Of a DNA stretch of 64,000 nt, positions 29,401 to 46,380 are shown in pieces (the first letter of the stretch is position 1; each line of letters begins with the position of its first letter). Both the position numbers and the translations under genes were made by a program. This DNA comes from Callipepla californica brunnescens (taxonomy: Eukaryota; Chordata; Aves; Galliformes; Odontophoridae), in NCBI GenBank assembly GCA_023055505.1, contig JALIRH010000140.1:124001-188000 (forward strand), written 5' to 3'. Under the pieces are notes generated by a model that worked only from the letters and a program-made list of their open reading frames with translations, was not told where the DNA came from and ran no database searches.

Positions 29401-30670
29401 ACCCAAGACTAATAAAAGACACCTCATTACCTATTGCCTATCACATCTGATAAACAATTTGATTTTAAACTCTTAAAGCTTCACATACTGTTTCCTACTG
29501 TTGTGATGATCAACTTCTCCATTTGCTTTTTGCCACCTTGCACAAAGCTAGATTAAATTGTGTGGATCTCTTTCTCAGTGAAAGCATCAAACCTTGTATT
29601 CATTCCTCTTCATTCAAATGTAGTGTTTAACTTACAACTCAGTTCCTACAGATTTTACACCATATTCAACATGCCCGCATAATGCAACTTTAGAGTGCCT
29701 TTTCACGTCTATCAAATAGAGCAGTAAAAAAACACATCCAGACCAACCTTACTGAGATCTACTCTACTAAAATCTTAAATCCACTGAGAGACAGACACGT
29801 TTTATAGAATGAATAGAACATGCAAAACAACAAATCTTAGCCTGCAGCTAATACACAAATCAGAGTCTCCATAGAAAATTTATATAACATACAGCTCAAT
29901 AATTACTACTACACTGTACCATTTTTTGTATTACAGTTAAATTATTTTGCAATCAGCAAGAAGACTACAATCTTCACTTTACCATCAATATGAAAAATGC
30001 TAATTAAAATGCTTGAAAAGTGAAGGAAAAGTTGAAATAAAACATTTCTTTATACTTTTATACTTTTCATTAATCTTTAAGGTACTAAGACTCAATTCTC
30101 ATAGCACCAATTTCACATATTTTCTTTTAACGTGCAATGACATTTTCTCTCATAAAATGCATGGTACTTTGCAAAATAGAGACTACATCCTACTGAAACT
30201 AAATTAGAGTTGATGTATTTTGTCAGATATTTTTCTTATTTTATATGGTCATCAATACTGAAAAATGACAAGTGGCATAACACTTCAACATTAAAATCAT
30301 TAAATCTTAGACAAAATTCATTCACAGCCACTTTTAATTGCCATGCTAAATAAAACACAACAGTTTAGTTTGATTTTGTTGTTAGTTTCCTCTTTAGAGA
30401 GAAGCTTGTCTGCAGTAAAATGGTTCACATGAGAGTCTACTCTTTATGATTAGATTGAACAACAAATAAGTAGAAACAGCAACTGAGACAATATTCCAAG
30501 TGGGCATTTTAACAAATACTAATGCTTTTATTTTTCTACAGCCTAATATACATACATACATATATTAATGTTTCTAGTCTGATCATTTGCAAGTTGATTA
30601 ACACATACAGTCAGACATATGTGTTCACAGAGTTTTTTCAAGTATATTCAAAATAATTTAAACAGATTCA

Positions 30671-34558
<3,888 letters not shown>

Positions 34559-36575
34559 TTAAAATATGTTGTAATTATTCCTCACTCCTCCCCAAAATAA
34601 ATAAATAAATAAATATCAACAAATGACAGCATCTCTAGGTCCAAACAAAGAAATTAGGGTTTGAAATTTTACTTTGTCATTACCGTGTACATAAAAAGAT
34701 ATATCAAACTATTGAGAACTAGTATACTCTGTTCACTTTGTCGACTGTTCTAAGAAATAATGCAAGTAATATAATGTAGTTGTGATATTAATTCTCATGC
34801 TTTTATCTATGACTTCAAAGAAAGCATCAAAACATGTTAATTACAGTTCTTATGAATTACGTTAATTAGTGTTCTTTCAGGTAAAAAGATTTACTTCATG
34901 AATCATTTCAACTTCATACTCTCTGAAATCCTAAGCAGTTAAATGCAGGAATTTGTTGACATGTACTACAAGGAATTATTTACTTCATTCAGTTCGTTAT
35001 TTTGTTGAAGTTTCCCACGAAAAACTGCAAAATGCTAACTTTTATTAGGATTGTAGTTGTCACACTTGTAACTTTGAAATTTCTTAACTTTATTTCTACT
35101 TTTATTTTATTTTTTTTAAGAATGCTGACCAGCATTTATGTAGAGTTTACCTATCTAGTAGTTGTGTGTCAGAGAGCTTTCCAAAAGAGAACTTAAATTT
35201 CTGCTTCCATTAATTTCTTTCTGCCTCAAAGCATTTCAATTATTTGTGTCATTCTTTGTTCCAACCATAAACACCTATTCTGCTGTTAGCTTTCTTGCTC
35301 TTGAAAATCTTATTTGTTAATTTCATGTTGTGAAGTAAGGTGTCTTGATAAAACAGATTTCTCATTCTGGTCTTTCTACGTCACTGAATCCTACACACCA
35401 GGGGATTTCAGGATGGCAATCAGAAAGCTCAGCAACTAAAATTGTATTGTGGAGAAAAGTTAATACAACCTCATTCACTAGCATTCAGCATGCTCCCACC
35501 CTCCAAGAACAAGTATTCTGTTTTCCAGAAGACACCCCAAAGATAAATTGGCTTATAATGAAGTGCTGCTATACTTCCTTCACAGATCTTTCTTTTTATT
35601 GATATTTTAAAATTTGAAGGAGATGCTACAAATCTAGGAAAGCTTTAAAAACTTAGTATTTGGTGATTGAGCTATTAGGTGTGGAAAAAAATCAAGAGTA
35701 GGGTGTATATTGACCTCTTCCTTCAGCAGTTAATGGAAAATGCACTAAATCCTTTGAGTAGAATAACTTTCTAAATCATAATTTTACATTTGCCATAGTC
35801 TGCTCCCCTTTGTAACATTCTTTGAAAAAAAAAAAAATTCCAAATACATACCCTAAATTAATAAGCATAAGGAAAAACACATTAATAAGAGATATAGGGA
35901 AACATAAAAGTTTACTAGTTTCATATATAAACTTTAAATGATTCTATTTTTTTTACTATTTATAGAGTATGTATATATATTTATTTTCTCAGATGCCTGG
36001 AAATATGAAAATTTCATATTTCTACACAGGGTGTATCATCTTTTGAAATGTCTGAGCACGAGCTAAGTGACACAAAATAATACATGCTGACTGCAGTGTA
36101 TTAAAAATAATAATAATAACAACAAAAAACTAGCAGAATCATCAATTTGAAGAGTACAGTAGAAACATAAAGTACTCAAAAGCTTCTCAGCGTGAGAGTC
36201 AAGGGGGGAGAGAAACTTGAATGCCGGCTGTAGACATCAACAATTACAATCTTTCGAGTGTTATTTAAATGAAATCTAATTAAAATTTAGATAGGCTTTA
36301 GAAGAGCTGTCATGAGTTTTACTAAAATAACAGATTATTATATAACATAAATTGCAGATATCCAGATCAAGACACATAATTTTAGATGTTTAAAAGAACA
36401 GTTGATAAAAAAGAATGTTAGGCAAGCTGAGTCCTCAGAGTACCTTCTCTTTTCAGACAATCAGATCTGGAATGGGTTGTATCTGAATAACAAAGACTAC
36501 AATAAGAGTCCTTATCCCTTAAGTAATGACTGAACTGCTGAGCTGCTCATTGATTATGTTTGATGGTTTTCCTTA

Positions 36576-36576
<1 letters not shown>

Positions 36577-36609
<33 letters not shown>
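36577..36609 (+). repeat. 33-base A run
   Basis: There are 33 uninterrupted A residues, the longest homopolymer in the window. No recognisable retroelement end lies directly upstream on the plus strand. Confidence 0.95.
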
Positions 36610-36611
<2 letters not shown>

Positions 36612-36899
36612 CTTTTAAAGTACTATTTCAATTCAAATTTTCTGCAATTTCAATGAAAATTATTAATCCACATAATTTAAAAGTGTTAAAAATGAATGTT
36701 TTTAATTTTTGTTCTCATTCTTACCTCCCTAGACACTGAGAAAATCTGCAGATACTGCAAGTGTTTCATTTTGTTTTATTATCTACATACACAGGGAGAA
36801 GAAAACACTTTGTTCTATTTTGAAATTCAATTGTATAAAAGCAAAATTTGTGAATTATTAAAAAAGGTTAATATTTGACTTAAAGAATCCATTACAAGA

Positions 36900-37345
36900 A
36901 AGACATTGTGGCCCTGGAGAGTGTCCAGAGAAAAGAAAGGAACCACGTGAGGAGTCTGGAGTATGTCTTATGGTGCGCAACTGAGGGTACTGGGATTGTT
37001 TAGTCTAGAGAATAAGCTCAGGGGAGAATTTATTGCTCTCTACTACTACTCAAAAGGAGGCTGTGGTGAGATGGGGGTCGGCCTCTTGTCTCAGGTAACT
37101 AGAGATAGGACTAGAGGGAACAGTGTGAAGTTGCACCATGCAAGGTTCAGGTTGAATATCAGGAAAAATTTCTTCTCTAAAAGACTGGTCAGGCATCTGA
37201 ACAGGTTGCCCAGGGAGGTGGTGGAGTTACCACTCCTAGAGGTGGTTAAGGAAAGGGTAGATACAGTACAGTTGGCAGTATTGGCGGTAGGTTGATGGCT
37301 GACATAGAGGATCTTAAAAGATTTTCCTTAACTTAATGACTTTGT
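36900..37345 (+). mobile_element. CR1 LINE 3' fragment
   Basis: The plus strand reads the CR1 3' region: 'ggccctggagagtgtccaga', 'gagatgggggtcggcctctt', AACAGGTTGCCCAGGGAGGT and a terminal GATTTTCCTTAACTTAATGA. It is about 445 bp, 5'-truncated, and directly joined to a mariner fragment. Confidence 0.9.
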
Positions 37346-37765
37346 TTGCAATTCTGACTAAGCTGAAGGCTCAAACTTCCAGTGTCAGGCTACAGAAGGA
37401 GACAGCCTTTTTCTTGAAATGCTCTAATACCGGGTGCCATACCAATTTAAAGACTGTGGAGCACACTGGCAATTTTGGTATGACTGTCCAACCACACCCA
37501 CTGCATAGTCTGGATTTGACTCCTGACTTCCATCTGTTTGGGCTGATGAAATATGGTCTGTGTAGGCAACATTTTCCTAACAAAAACACCACCACAGCAG
37601 CTGTGAAACAGTGGGTAACTTCCACTGCTACAGATTTTTACAAGCACACCTTGGGGATCTTGTTCATTACTGGTGAAAATACACAGCTAATGGTGGTGAC
37701 TATGTTGAAAAATAGTGTTTTGTAGCCGAGAATTTGCTCTATCAAATAGTGTTTTCAGATTTTCC
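37346..37765 (+). pseudogene. mariner-like transposase, C-terminal fragment
   Basis: The plus-strand frame across 37336-37725 contains PHPLHSLDLTPDFHLFGLMK, a degraded form of the mariner PHPPYSPDLAPSDFHLF motif that carries a catalytic aspartate. It then has QHFPNKNTTTAAVKQWVTST, typical of the region near the C terminus. The upstream half of the transposase, with the DNA-binding domain and first catalytic aspartate, is absent, and the 5' end abuts a CR1. After the stop come GAATTTGCTCTATCAAATAG and a diverged end with no clear terminal inverted repeat. The same 3' sequence occurs in the element near 53.8 kb, so both belong to one family. Confidence 0.85.
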
Positions 37766-39204
37766 ACAAATATAAAATGGGATTTTAAAAATTATTTTAT
37801 TATTTTATATAATTACATAATATATGACGATGATGATTATTATTATTATTACTATTAAAATTGCATTTATTATGTTCTCATTCATCTTGCTAAGTCTTCA
37901 AAGACTTTTCTTAATCAAAATAAATCCAAATATCCACTGGATTCTTTGAAATCACTGAAAATCACTTCCCCTACATCCTGATCTGAGCTCAGTAAAAGCA
38001 TGTCAGGAAGACAGCATGGAAAGATTTCAATATGTTTTTTTGCTTCATTATTTTAGAATGAATGCTATTATTGTACTGAAAAGAATGAAACCCTTTTCAA
38101 GCAACTTGCAATCACTGAATCAGTTGAGTATCAGGCTGACTTGGAAATAAACCCTCCACCATTCCATTAGTCCCACTGACAACACGTCAATGTGCATTTT
38201 CAGATGTTCTAGTTCCAACTTATATCTACAGCTGGGATTCTCCTGACAAGAACAATAGCTCCTTTTGGTGTCTATACCTGCCTCTTAAAAGAAGAAATAA
38301 AAACTAATCACTTTTTACTTTCCACAGTGTTTTGTTTCCCTGCACTAGAGATATACAAGCAACATCTTTATTTTTCCTGAAATCTGGAAGATATTTGATT
38401 TTCATTTCAGAGAAAGTATACTAGTATTTAAATAGACAATTTTGATGGAATCTAATATATACGGAAAAATACACTTTAAAATAGATGATGTCTTTCAAAT
38501 GGCTGTAAAAAGTCAGTTTATAGTACATGAAGAACATTCGCTGTTTCACGATTACCTTACAGATAACAAGATGTTGAAGCAAAATAAAATTTACAGATAA
38601 TAAGTTTGATTTACTTATTTTTCCGCAGTTACAAAGAACTTTGCAAAATTCCTTCTAATTCCTATGGAGTTTTCCTTTCCATTCCTTCTGAGTGATCTAT
38701 AAATCTGTGCAAAAGCTGGAGGTTTTGTTGCCTTGCTTTAACTTTCTTTTAGTCTTTTTACCTCCAAAAGGGAACGAGAAACCTTCCTCTTCCCCCCACA
38801 GTAGTCCAAATGACTTCATTTTTTTGTTTCTTAGAGGAATGTAACCGCAAAAAAAGACAAACAATAAAGTCTTGGACACAATATTTGCCATGTTTATCAA
38901 GCTTTCCAACATCTTTAAATAATAGGAAAAAGGAAAAAATAAAAATATAAAAGTGAGCTCAGAGCATTCTTTTTTATGTTGTGCAGAGAGTTCTGCCTTT
39001 TCATATATAGACAAGACTATCAGGATCAAAAATAAACTATTTAAAAGAAACAACAAGAAAAAAAGTAAAAAGAAGGAAGATCTGGACAGGAACTATTTTG
39101 ACAAAGACTCAATACATTCAAAAATGGGGAAACTTTGCATATATGTGATTGCATGTTCTGTAGCTATGAATATCTTCCTCCAGTTCATAAACTAAATGTG
39201 CCTA

Positions 39205-39324
<120 letters not shown>

Positions 39325-42173
39325 TCATGCATACTAAGAGATGACTATTCACTTTTCCCATACATTAATTTCTACAGCCGTATGTAAATTTTTATTTTCT
39401 TTCCTGGAACAATACCAACTTTGTCTGAAAGAATCCCCATATAACTGATTTACAGGGTTTACTGTTTATTTTATTTGGTTACAAAGGAAAAAACAACAAC
39501 AAATTTTTTACTTCTGAGGAATAATAAATGATTGATTTTCTATAGTCAGTCATCTTTTTATTGATCCCCTAATATCCATGGCATTTCTCATAAAGGAAAA
39601 ACAACATTTGTAGTATCATTTACTGAAATACTTGCAACATACCACTGTGTGATTGCAGTCCAAAACTATTAAGAAAGACCGGAAACAGACAAAAGCTAAG
39701 GTCCAAACTGTAATGTACAAGTGTTTTGATGATGATATAATTCATTTCAAAATTATACAGAAAACTCCAAAAAAACATTCATTGGTAACCAGCTGAATAT
39801 GCAAAAGAGATTTACAATCCTTTTGTGCTTTGAAAAACTAAAAGAGAAGATAGCCATTCCTTTTGTTCTCCACTCTTTCCATTCTTTCTCACTCCAGGCT
39901 GTCAGACATTTCATTTAATATTAGTTACACGGTCCTCTCAAAACTAAAAAAATATATATACTTTTCATTTGTAAAAGGTATTTAAGGAATATGCGGAATT
40001 AGAAGTAATTAATCTTATTCGGGTAAAAAGTAATGTAACACAACACTGAATAGATAGAAAACCCAAATACACTTATGCATTCATATGTATTCATGCACAT
40101 GTGTATATGCATACATATGTGCATACATTGCTACAAATTCCTGTCTTCTGTGTCACAGAAAAATACAGCTAGTGGAAATCTGAAGACTCTCAAAAATCTT
40201 TTAAGATGAAAATGCAAAGTGTAAGGACAGAACAGAATGTTCTTCCTAAATAACAACAAAAAATAAAAATAAAAAATGAAATCTTGAAATGTTTTAGTTT
40301 CATAAAATAAACTATATAAACATGCATGGATTACAGATGAAAGTTGATGAGAGATTAGACATAAAATGTGCCTGGTTCTACATAGTGACATACTTTCAAA
40401 TTGAATACAATGGCAGAAAGAATAGTAACAAGCATGATATGCACTATTAAATGGTAAAAAATTCTTCAGCAGCATCAGAGTTGATCGCCAAAGTTTTACA
40501 AGAGATTAAAATTAAGAATTTTAGTGCTTGCTTTGTAGTACTACAAAAATATAATAACCACATCCAAAGCTGTCACAATTACCAAAACGCTTGACTTGAC
40601 CTTCTACTTAGAGAAATTGCAACAATTAATATTTTTAAGATTTAGTTATGTTGCTTTTATATTTTGGCAGATACAATGTTTTAAAAGCAGAGAATAGAAA
40701 CCACCATTTTCTACACATTTTTTTAAACAACAGTAATGGTATTGTATGTCGTCCCAGAAATCTTTCTTTGTGCTAGGTGATGAAAGGTTATGATAATAAA
40801 AAAATGAATTTTTAGATATAATTAGAAACTTATTTTACACGAAAAAATATTTCCTGATAAGTTAAGAAACACATAAATAAGAACACAATTCCTTTTTTTT
40901 TTTTTTTGACAGAAAGACAAATAAACAACAACAAAAAAAAAAACTACACAGTTGCCATCTTGAATGCATTCCAGATCAACTGCCTAATCTTGGTAGTTTC
41001 CCTAATCTATTAATCCAACTCATATTATTTTGTTTGTTAATAGGGTTGTTAAAGCAAATTTCTCCTAGCATTTCTACATGCCCTTTAATCTGAGAATTTA
41101 ATTTTGTAGTTTCTCAGGAATTATTCTTATATTCCATTCTTACATTACCATAAATTCTTACATTTTCCAGGAAAACAAACAACACCAAAAAAAAAAAAAA
41201 AAAAAAAGCCACACAAGTATGTACAGTTTTGGCACAGAAATGTTGCTGTGTTAGTGGCAGTACAATTCAACTTTGAGTACAAGATCACCAAAAAATGAAA
41301 ATAAGACATTTGATACCATTATTGATCATATCAACTTTACTAAACTTGAGCTTTCTGGTAACATCTGTAATACAAGATATAGAACACCGCAGTGTAATGC
41401 AGATATCTATACAAATTGCATTAGTATTTTGCTTAGGACAATAGGAAATGTTGATTGAAACCATATTCATAGCACAGAGTTTCTGATCTTCCCAGATGGA
41501 AATTCATCTTTGCAAAATTTTTCTCTCAGCTACTTTTTTCCCCTGTCAATCATCAGTATCACACTACCATTTGAACTGAGAAATACTTCTTGAAATGGAG
41601 CAGGTGTCGTACGTCTGGAACTCAGCATATCTTCCTAGATGTCTGCAGTCCTCTCTAAACATGGCCTAAGTTTTACCTTCTGCTTTCCCCAATGAACTGT
41701 CAAGCGTTTTTTAACAGATGGTGGTTGCATGACATGCTGTCACAACAAAATAAATCAAATTCCCTGTAAAACAAGACTGTCTCTTTTTATCTTTCCATGT
41801 GGGAAACTAAAAAAAGAATAAATTTCACAAATTAATGAAATAGTTAACTAATTTTAGAGTGCAAATTTTAGGGTTATTTTTATTCTACTTTAAATCCTTC
41901 TCTCTCAGTAATTTTATTTCTTCTTCTATCATTCAAACATAAAGCAGATTAAAAGATACTGAAGCAAATCCCAGTCAGTGTCAGAGTCCTTCTTTTTCCT
42001 GTGTCCCAGTGTCCCCTCTTCCACAGCTTCTGAGCATTTTCTACTGCTACTGACATGTAGAAGAAAGTACCGTCTTTCATTTGATCTCAGTTACAGAATA
42101 TATTTCATCATTACAGTCTTTCTGAAATCCTCTTAAAACATCTTCAATTCATTCAGTCATATGCTCAATCTAT

Positions 42174-42376
42174 CACAGAATCAAAGAATTATTAATGCTG
42201 GAAGAGACCTCCAAGATCATTTAGTCCAATCATCAACACATCAGCACCGTACATGTCCCTCAGCACAACATCTACCCTTTTCTTGAAAACCTCCAGGCTC
42301 CACCCTGGGCAGCCCATCCCAATGACTCACCACTCTTTCAGAGAATAATTTTTTCCTAATATCACAGTAACCTTAT
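42174..42376 (-). mobile_element. older CR1 LINE, 3' part (interrupted copy)
   Basis: The plus strand shows the inverted CR1 end ATCACAGAATCAAAGAATTA, then 'agagacctccaagatcattt', up to 'tcctaatatcacagtaacctt'. The element resumes at about 43354 after a plus-strand CR1, so it has been split by a later insertion. Confidence 0.85.
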
Positions 42377-43353
42377 ATCACCAGTTAAATCCAGCTGGCA
42401 ACCAGTCATGAGTGGTGTTTCCCAGGAGTCGGTACTGGGGCCTGTCCTCTTCAATATCTTTATTGATGACCTGTATTGAGTACACCCTCTGAGTTTTCAG
42501 ATGACACCAAGTTGGTGGCAAGTAACAATCTGCCTGGGGGTAGTGATGCCCTGCAAAGGGATCAGGACAGGCTGGATCACTGGGCTGAAGCCAATGGGAT
42601 GATGTTTCAACAAGAGCAAGGCACTCTGCTGTAGCACTCTGGCCACAACAACCCCAGGCAACAATATAGGCTTGGGGCAGAGGAGCTGGAAAACCATGTA
42701 GAGGAAACAGAACTGGGAGTATTGGTCAACGCTCATCTGAACATGAGCCAGCAGAGCACTCAGGGGGCCAAAAAGGCCAATGGCATCCTGACTTGTATCA
42801 GAAATAGTATTGCCAGCAGGAACAGGGAAGTAATTGCCCCCCTGTACCCAGCACTGGTTAGGCTGCAACTCAAGTACCGTGTTCAGTTCTGGGCCCCTCA
42901 CTGCAAGAAAGACATCGAGGCCCCAGAGCACGTCCAGAAAAGGGCAGTGAAGCTGGCGACGGGTCTATAGAGCACAGGTCTTAAGAGGAAAGGCTGAGGG
43001 AGCTGGGATCGTTCAGTCTGGAGAAGACAAGGCTCGGGGGAGACCTTATTGATCTCTATAACTAGCCAAAGGGAGGTCGTAATGAGCTGGGGGGTCAGCC
43101 TCTTCTCTCTTGTAACTAGTAGCAGGACAAGAGTGAATGCAGTGCCAGGGGAGATTCAGACTGGATGTTAGGAAATACTTCTTCAAAAGAGAGATCAGGT
43201 GCTGGAATAGGCTGCCCAAGGAGGTGGTGGAGTCACCAACCCTTGAGGTATTTAGATGTGTCGAAGGACACACTTTAGAGATAACTACTGGTGATTGGTG
43301 GATGGTTGAAGTCTTGTAAGTCTTTTCCAACCATGGTGAATCTACAATTGTAA
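42377..43353 (+). mobile_element. younger CR1 LINE inserted in an older one
   Basis: The plus strand starts in the reverse-transcriptase region (CTGGGGCCTGTCCTCTTCAA, the [10 protein letters not shown] motif) and runs through an open stretch, 42722-42970, with [20 protein letters not shown]. It then passes through the 3' region (AGGCTGAGGGAGCTGGGATC; GGCTGCCCAAGGAGGTGGTG) and ends TCTTTTCCAACCATGGTGAA. It is about 975 bp and less degraded than its host, and both sides are the minus-strand CR1. Confidence 0.9.
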
Positions 43354-43620
43354 GAACTTTTAGGTAGTGGTAGAGAACGATCTCCCCTGAGCCTATTCTT
43401 CTTCAGACTGAAGAATCCCAGTTTCTTCAGTCACTTTCCATAACACCCCTGCTCCAGACACCTCACAGCTTTGACGCCCTTCTCTGGATACACTGCAGGG
43501 CCTCAGCGTTTCTTTTTGTGGTGAGGAGCCCAACACTGAACACAGTACGTGAGGTGTGGCCTCACCAGCACTGAATACAGAGAACGATCACATGCCTAGT
43601 TCTGCAGACTACACTATTTC
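43354..43620 (-). mobile_element. older CR1 LINE, 5' part of the interrupted copy
   Basis: The plus strand reads GTAGAGAACGATCTCCCCTG, then TCTTCAGACTGAAGAATCCC and CCTCACCAGCACTGAATACA. This is the inverted CR1 region that lies ~100-200 bp inside the part seen at 42174-42376. It continues the same element beyond the insertion. Confidence 0.8.
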
Positions 43621-43727
43621 ATTTAAGGAAAAGTCCTTCTTTCTTGCTTGTATGCACACAAAAGGATACTGTTGTATTTACACAGGGTTTTAGAGTATTT
43701 CATATTTTTTTGCATCTTTCTTCTGAT

Positions 43728-43995
43728 TTCACAGAATCACAGGCTGAGGTTGGAAAGGACTTCTGGGTCCATCTAATCCAACCCCTGCTCAAGCAGAGGC
43801 AACCAAAGCAAGCACCCAGGACTACATCCAAGTGGCTTTTGAGGATCTCCATGGAGAGAAGCCTACAATCTCTAGGCAACCTGCATAAATGCTCTGTCAT
43901 CCACACAGCACAGCAGTGTGGCCAGTAAAGATGTGTGTTGGGAGAGAACCTCCTGCGTTCTAGTTTGTGCCCATTGCCCCTTGTCCTGGCACAGG

Positions 43996-43996
<1 letters not shown>
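43728..43996 (-). mobile_element. CR1 LINE 3' fragment ending in a microsatellite
   Basis: The inverted CR1 end TTCACAGAATCACAGGCTGA is followed by 'ggttggaaaggacttctggg' and continues to 'ttgccccttgtcctggcaca', where a (CA)n array starts. It is about 270 bp, well preserved. Confidence 0.9.

Positions 43997-44034
<38 letters not shown>
43997..44034 (+). repeat. (CA)19 microsatellite
   Basis: There are nineteen CA units, followed by an A-rich run. It starts exactly where the CR1 sequence stops. It is likely polymorphic in length. Confidence 0.95.
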
Positions 44035-44038
<4 letters not shown>

Positions 44039-46284
44039 AAAAAAGAAATCAGAAGAAAGATACAATGACAAAGAAATCTAGGGCAACAAATTGTTCTAAA
44101 CCACACACCTAAATGTATTTTCTAACTGTCAGTACCAGCCTCACACAATAAAGTCTTAATATGCTCTTGGTATAGCCTTTCTTTTGTAAAATAAAGTTCA
44201 GGTGTACATAATACCTTATTTTCATATTTGACAGTATCGCTTTACTCGGATAATTCTTCACACTGTTCCGCACAGTTATTCAAGGAACCATCAACTGCAG
44301 AATATGGCGTGTGCTCCATGAGACTAACATCAGAAAAAGTATTTGAAGTGACAAATTTGAAATATAAAATGTTTCGGCAGTCTTTTTGGTCATTTACACA
44401 TTCTCCTACTGATATAATCAACCCCTAGAAACATTCTGTGTTTAAAAAAAAAAAAAAAAGATTATACAAGCTCAGGTACACACATTCCTTGAACAGTTTG
44501 TTTTGAATACTTTTCAAATCTAACCAAAAATTACCAGAATCGCCTACAAGGTGGCCTTGTCAAATAGTGCCTGGAGGTTAGAGAAGAGAAAAGACCCCAG
44601 AATGCACTGTGGAAAGATATAATAACAAATGGCAGTTTTCCTAGCACAGACTGACAAGCCGATAAACTGAACAAGACTTTACAAAGAACGGGCACTTTAT
44701 CTTTCTATTATGATGCAAATAAAAGCTGACATGTAAATAGCAGCCTCTTTCCAGCCAAGAAATCACCCATAAGTGCAATGACTCTGTGTCAAAGAAACAA
44801 GATAAGAGCTGCACTAATTAAGACTCATCTTTATTATTCATAAGCTCTGTAGATTTATTTACATTTTAATTTTTGAAAAGCTAGATACATATCTAAAAAG
44901 AAATTAAACCATTCTAGATGTAATTTTTACCATTAAAAAAATAATGCTTCAAAAGAATAATTGAAATGTTTTGCATTCACTTTATCAAACGCTCTTGAAT
45001 TTATTTGTTGCTGAAAAAGACAAATGTATATACTTAATGTCCTGGCATAACAATATACGGAGAAAAGGTATAGAAGATTATAATTGTATAAAATGGCTGA
45101 ATACACTGGATATTTTATTATTATCTAGACATTAAGAATTAACAGGTGAAGACCTTAGGATACAAATGCTTAATTTTGCAAGTACAGTCACAGAGAGAAT
45201 TAACTGAAAAGTTTCCACAATAAGTTTTGCTATGCATGTTTGAAATATTCAATTATCCCTCTCTTGAGGATAAATTTAAGCTTTCAAAGTTTTATACTTA
45301 TGCAGATCAAAACAAATGAATGATTTTGAGTACATCATTAGAAGGTTTTTGTTTGTTTGTATGCAAATAAATTTACCAGGAGACTTCCAATGGGTTGCAT
45401 TTATGAGCAGCACATAAGCATTAGCTATTTGATTATAGTGTCTTAACGCAAATGATAGAGTAGCAAGTAAGATTAAACTTGCTTATAAACAGTGTTTTCA
45501 CATGCATTAAATATCTCTATTTGATTTTATTCGTTAAAAGAAAAGACAGTCATAAAAGGGGGCAAAACTTTGTTTTATATGAAAGAAATCATAGACGTTC
45601 ATTTTGCTAGCTTTGGTCTACATAATTTTGACTACTTAATGCAGTGTATGTTTTTTCTCTTTCCTCTCTTGAACACTTAAGTGAATGAAAACACAGGACG
45701 AATTCAACTCTTTTTTTCAGAAAATAGACATGAAAATTACTAAGTAGGTACCCTAATAGTGGGGTACAAGGTCTTCACTTGTATGATTATTTAAAGGAGA
45801 TCAGACCTTCACTGTTTAATAGATACTGCCTTTTAATTAAATAAAATCATAGATGTAAAAAGTACAGATTTAAGTAAAAATGATAACTGAAACCAAAATA
45901 CCATGACAAAAAAGACACACATTTCAACTGGAGAAAGAAATATGAAGTGAGCTTTCCCCCTCCTGGTACAAATATACCCAGCCTTCTCGAAGAGAGGATA
46001 ACTACTGTTAGCTGTAACTGATGTTGCATAGGCTCTTTTGAAGGATTTAAGTAAAGCCTTTAGGAAAAACATAATAACACCGATCTGTTAAGACAGCAGC
46101 ACTTGCACGAAGCACTAGCAGATTAATGGCATCCAGAAAGACAGAAGAGGAGGAAAAGATTAGCAAGGTAGGACAGGCAATTAAAGTTCTGTAGTTCAAC
46201 CTTTTAACTATTTTCAAGAAGCCACTTCAACCTCTTTCTGTAATTTACCTATGAACTGATTACAATGTTTTGAGCAACCTGATC

Positions 46285-46380
46285 TAGCTCTATACATCCC
46301 CATCCACTGAGGGGAGTTGGACTAGATGACCTTCAAAGATCCTTTCCAACTCCACATAATTCTGTTATTTTTTGATTCTA
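46285..46380 (+). mobile_element. CR1 LINE 3' tail
   Basis: The plus strand reads GAGTTGGACTAGATGACCTT, then AGATCCTTTCCAACTCCACA and a TTTTTTGATTCTATGG tail. Only ~95 bp remain. Confidence 0.8.

Noticed and set aside
37371..37647. Antisense open frames over the mariner fragment.
   Set aside because: They are shadows of the plus-strand transposase relic.
38697..39056. 119-codon minus-strand frame close to exon A.
   Set aside because: It lies in the intron just after the exon A donor, is low in complexity and phenylalanine/leucine-rich, and has no CSMD similarity.
40131..40475. 114-codon minus-strand frame.
   Set aside because: It is rich in F, Y, L and C from AT-rich sequence and has no recognisable family.
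43700..44071. 123-codon minus-strand frame containing a Cys-Val repeat.
   Set aside because: The Cys-Val repeat is the translated CA microsatellite, and the rest is CR1 3' sequence.
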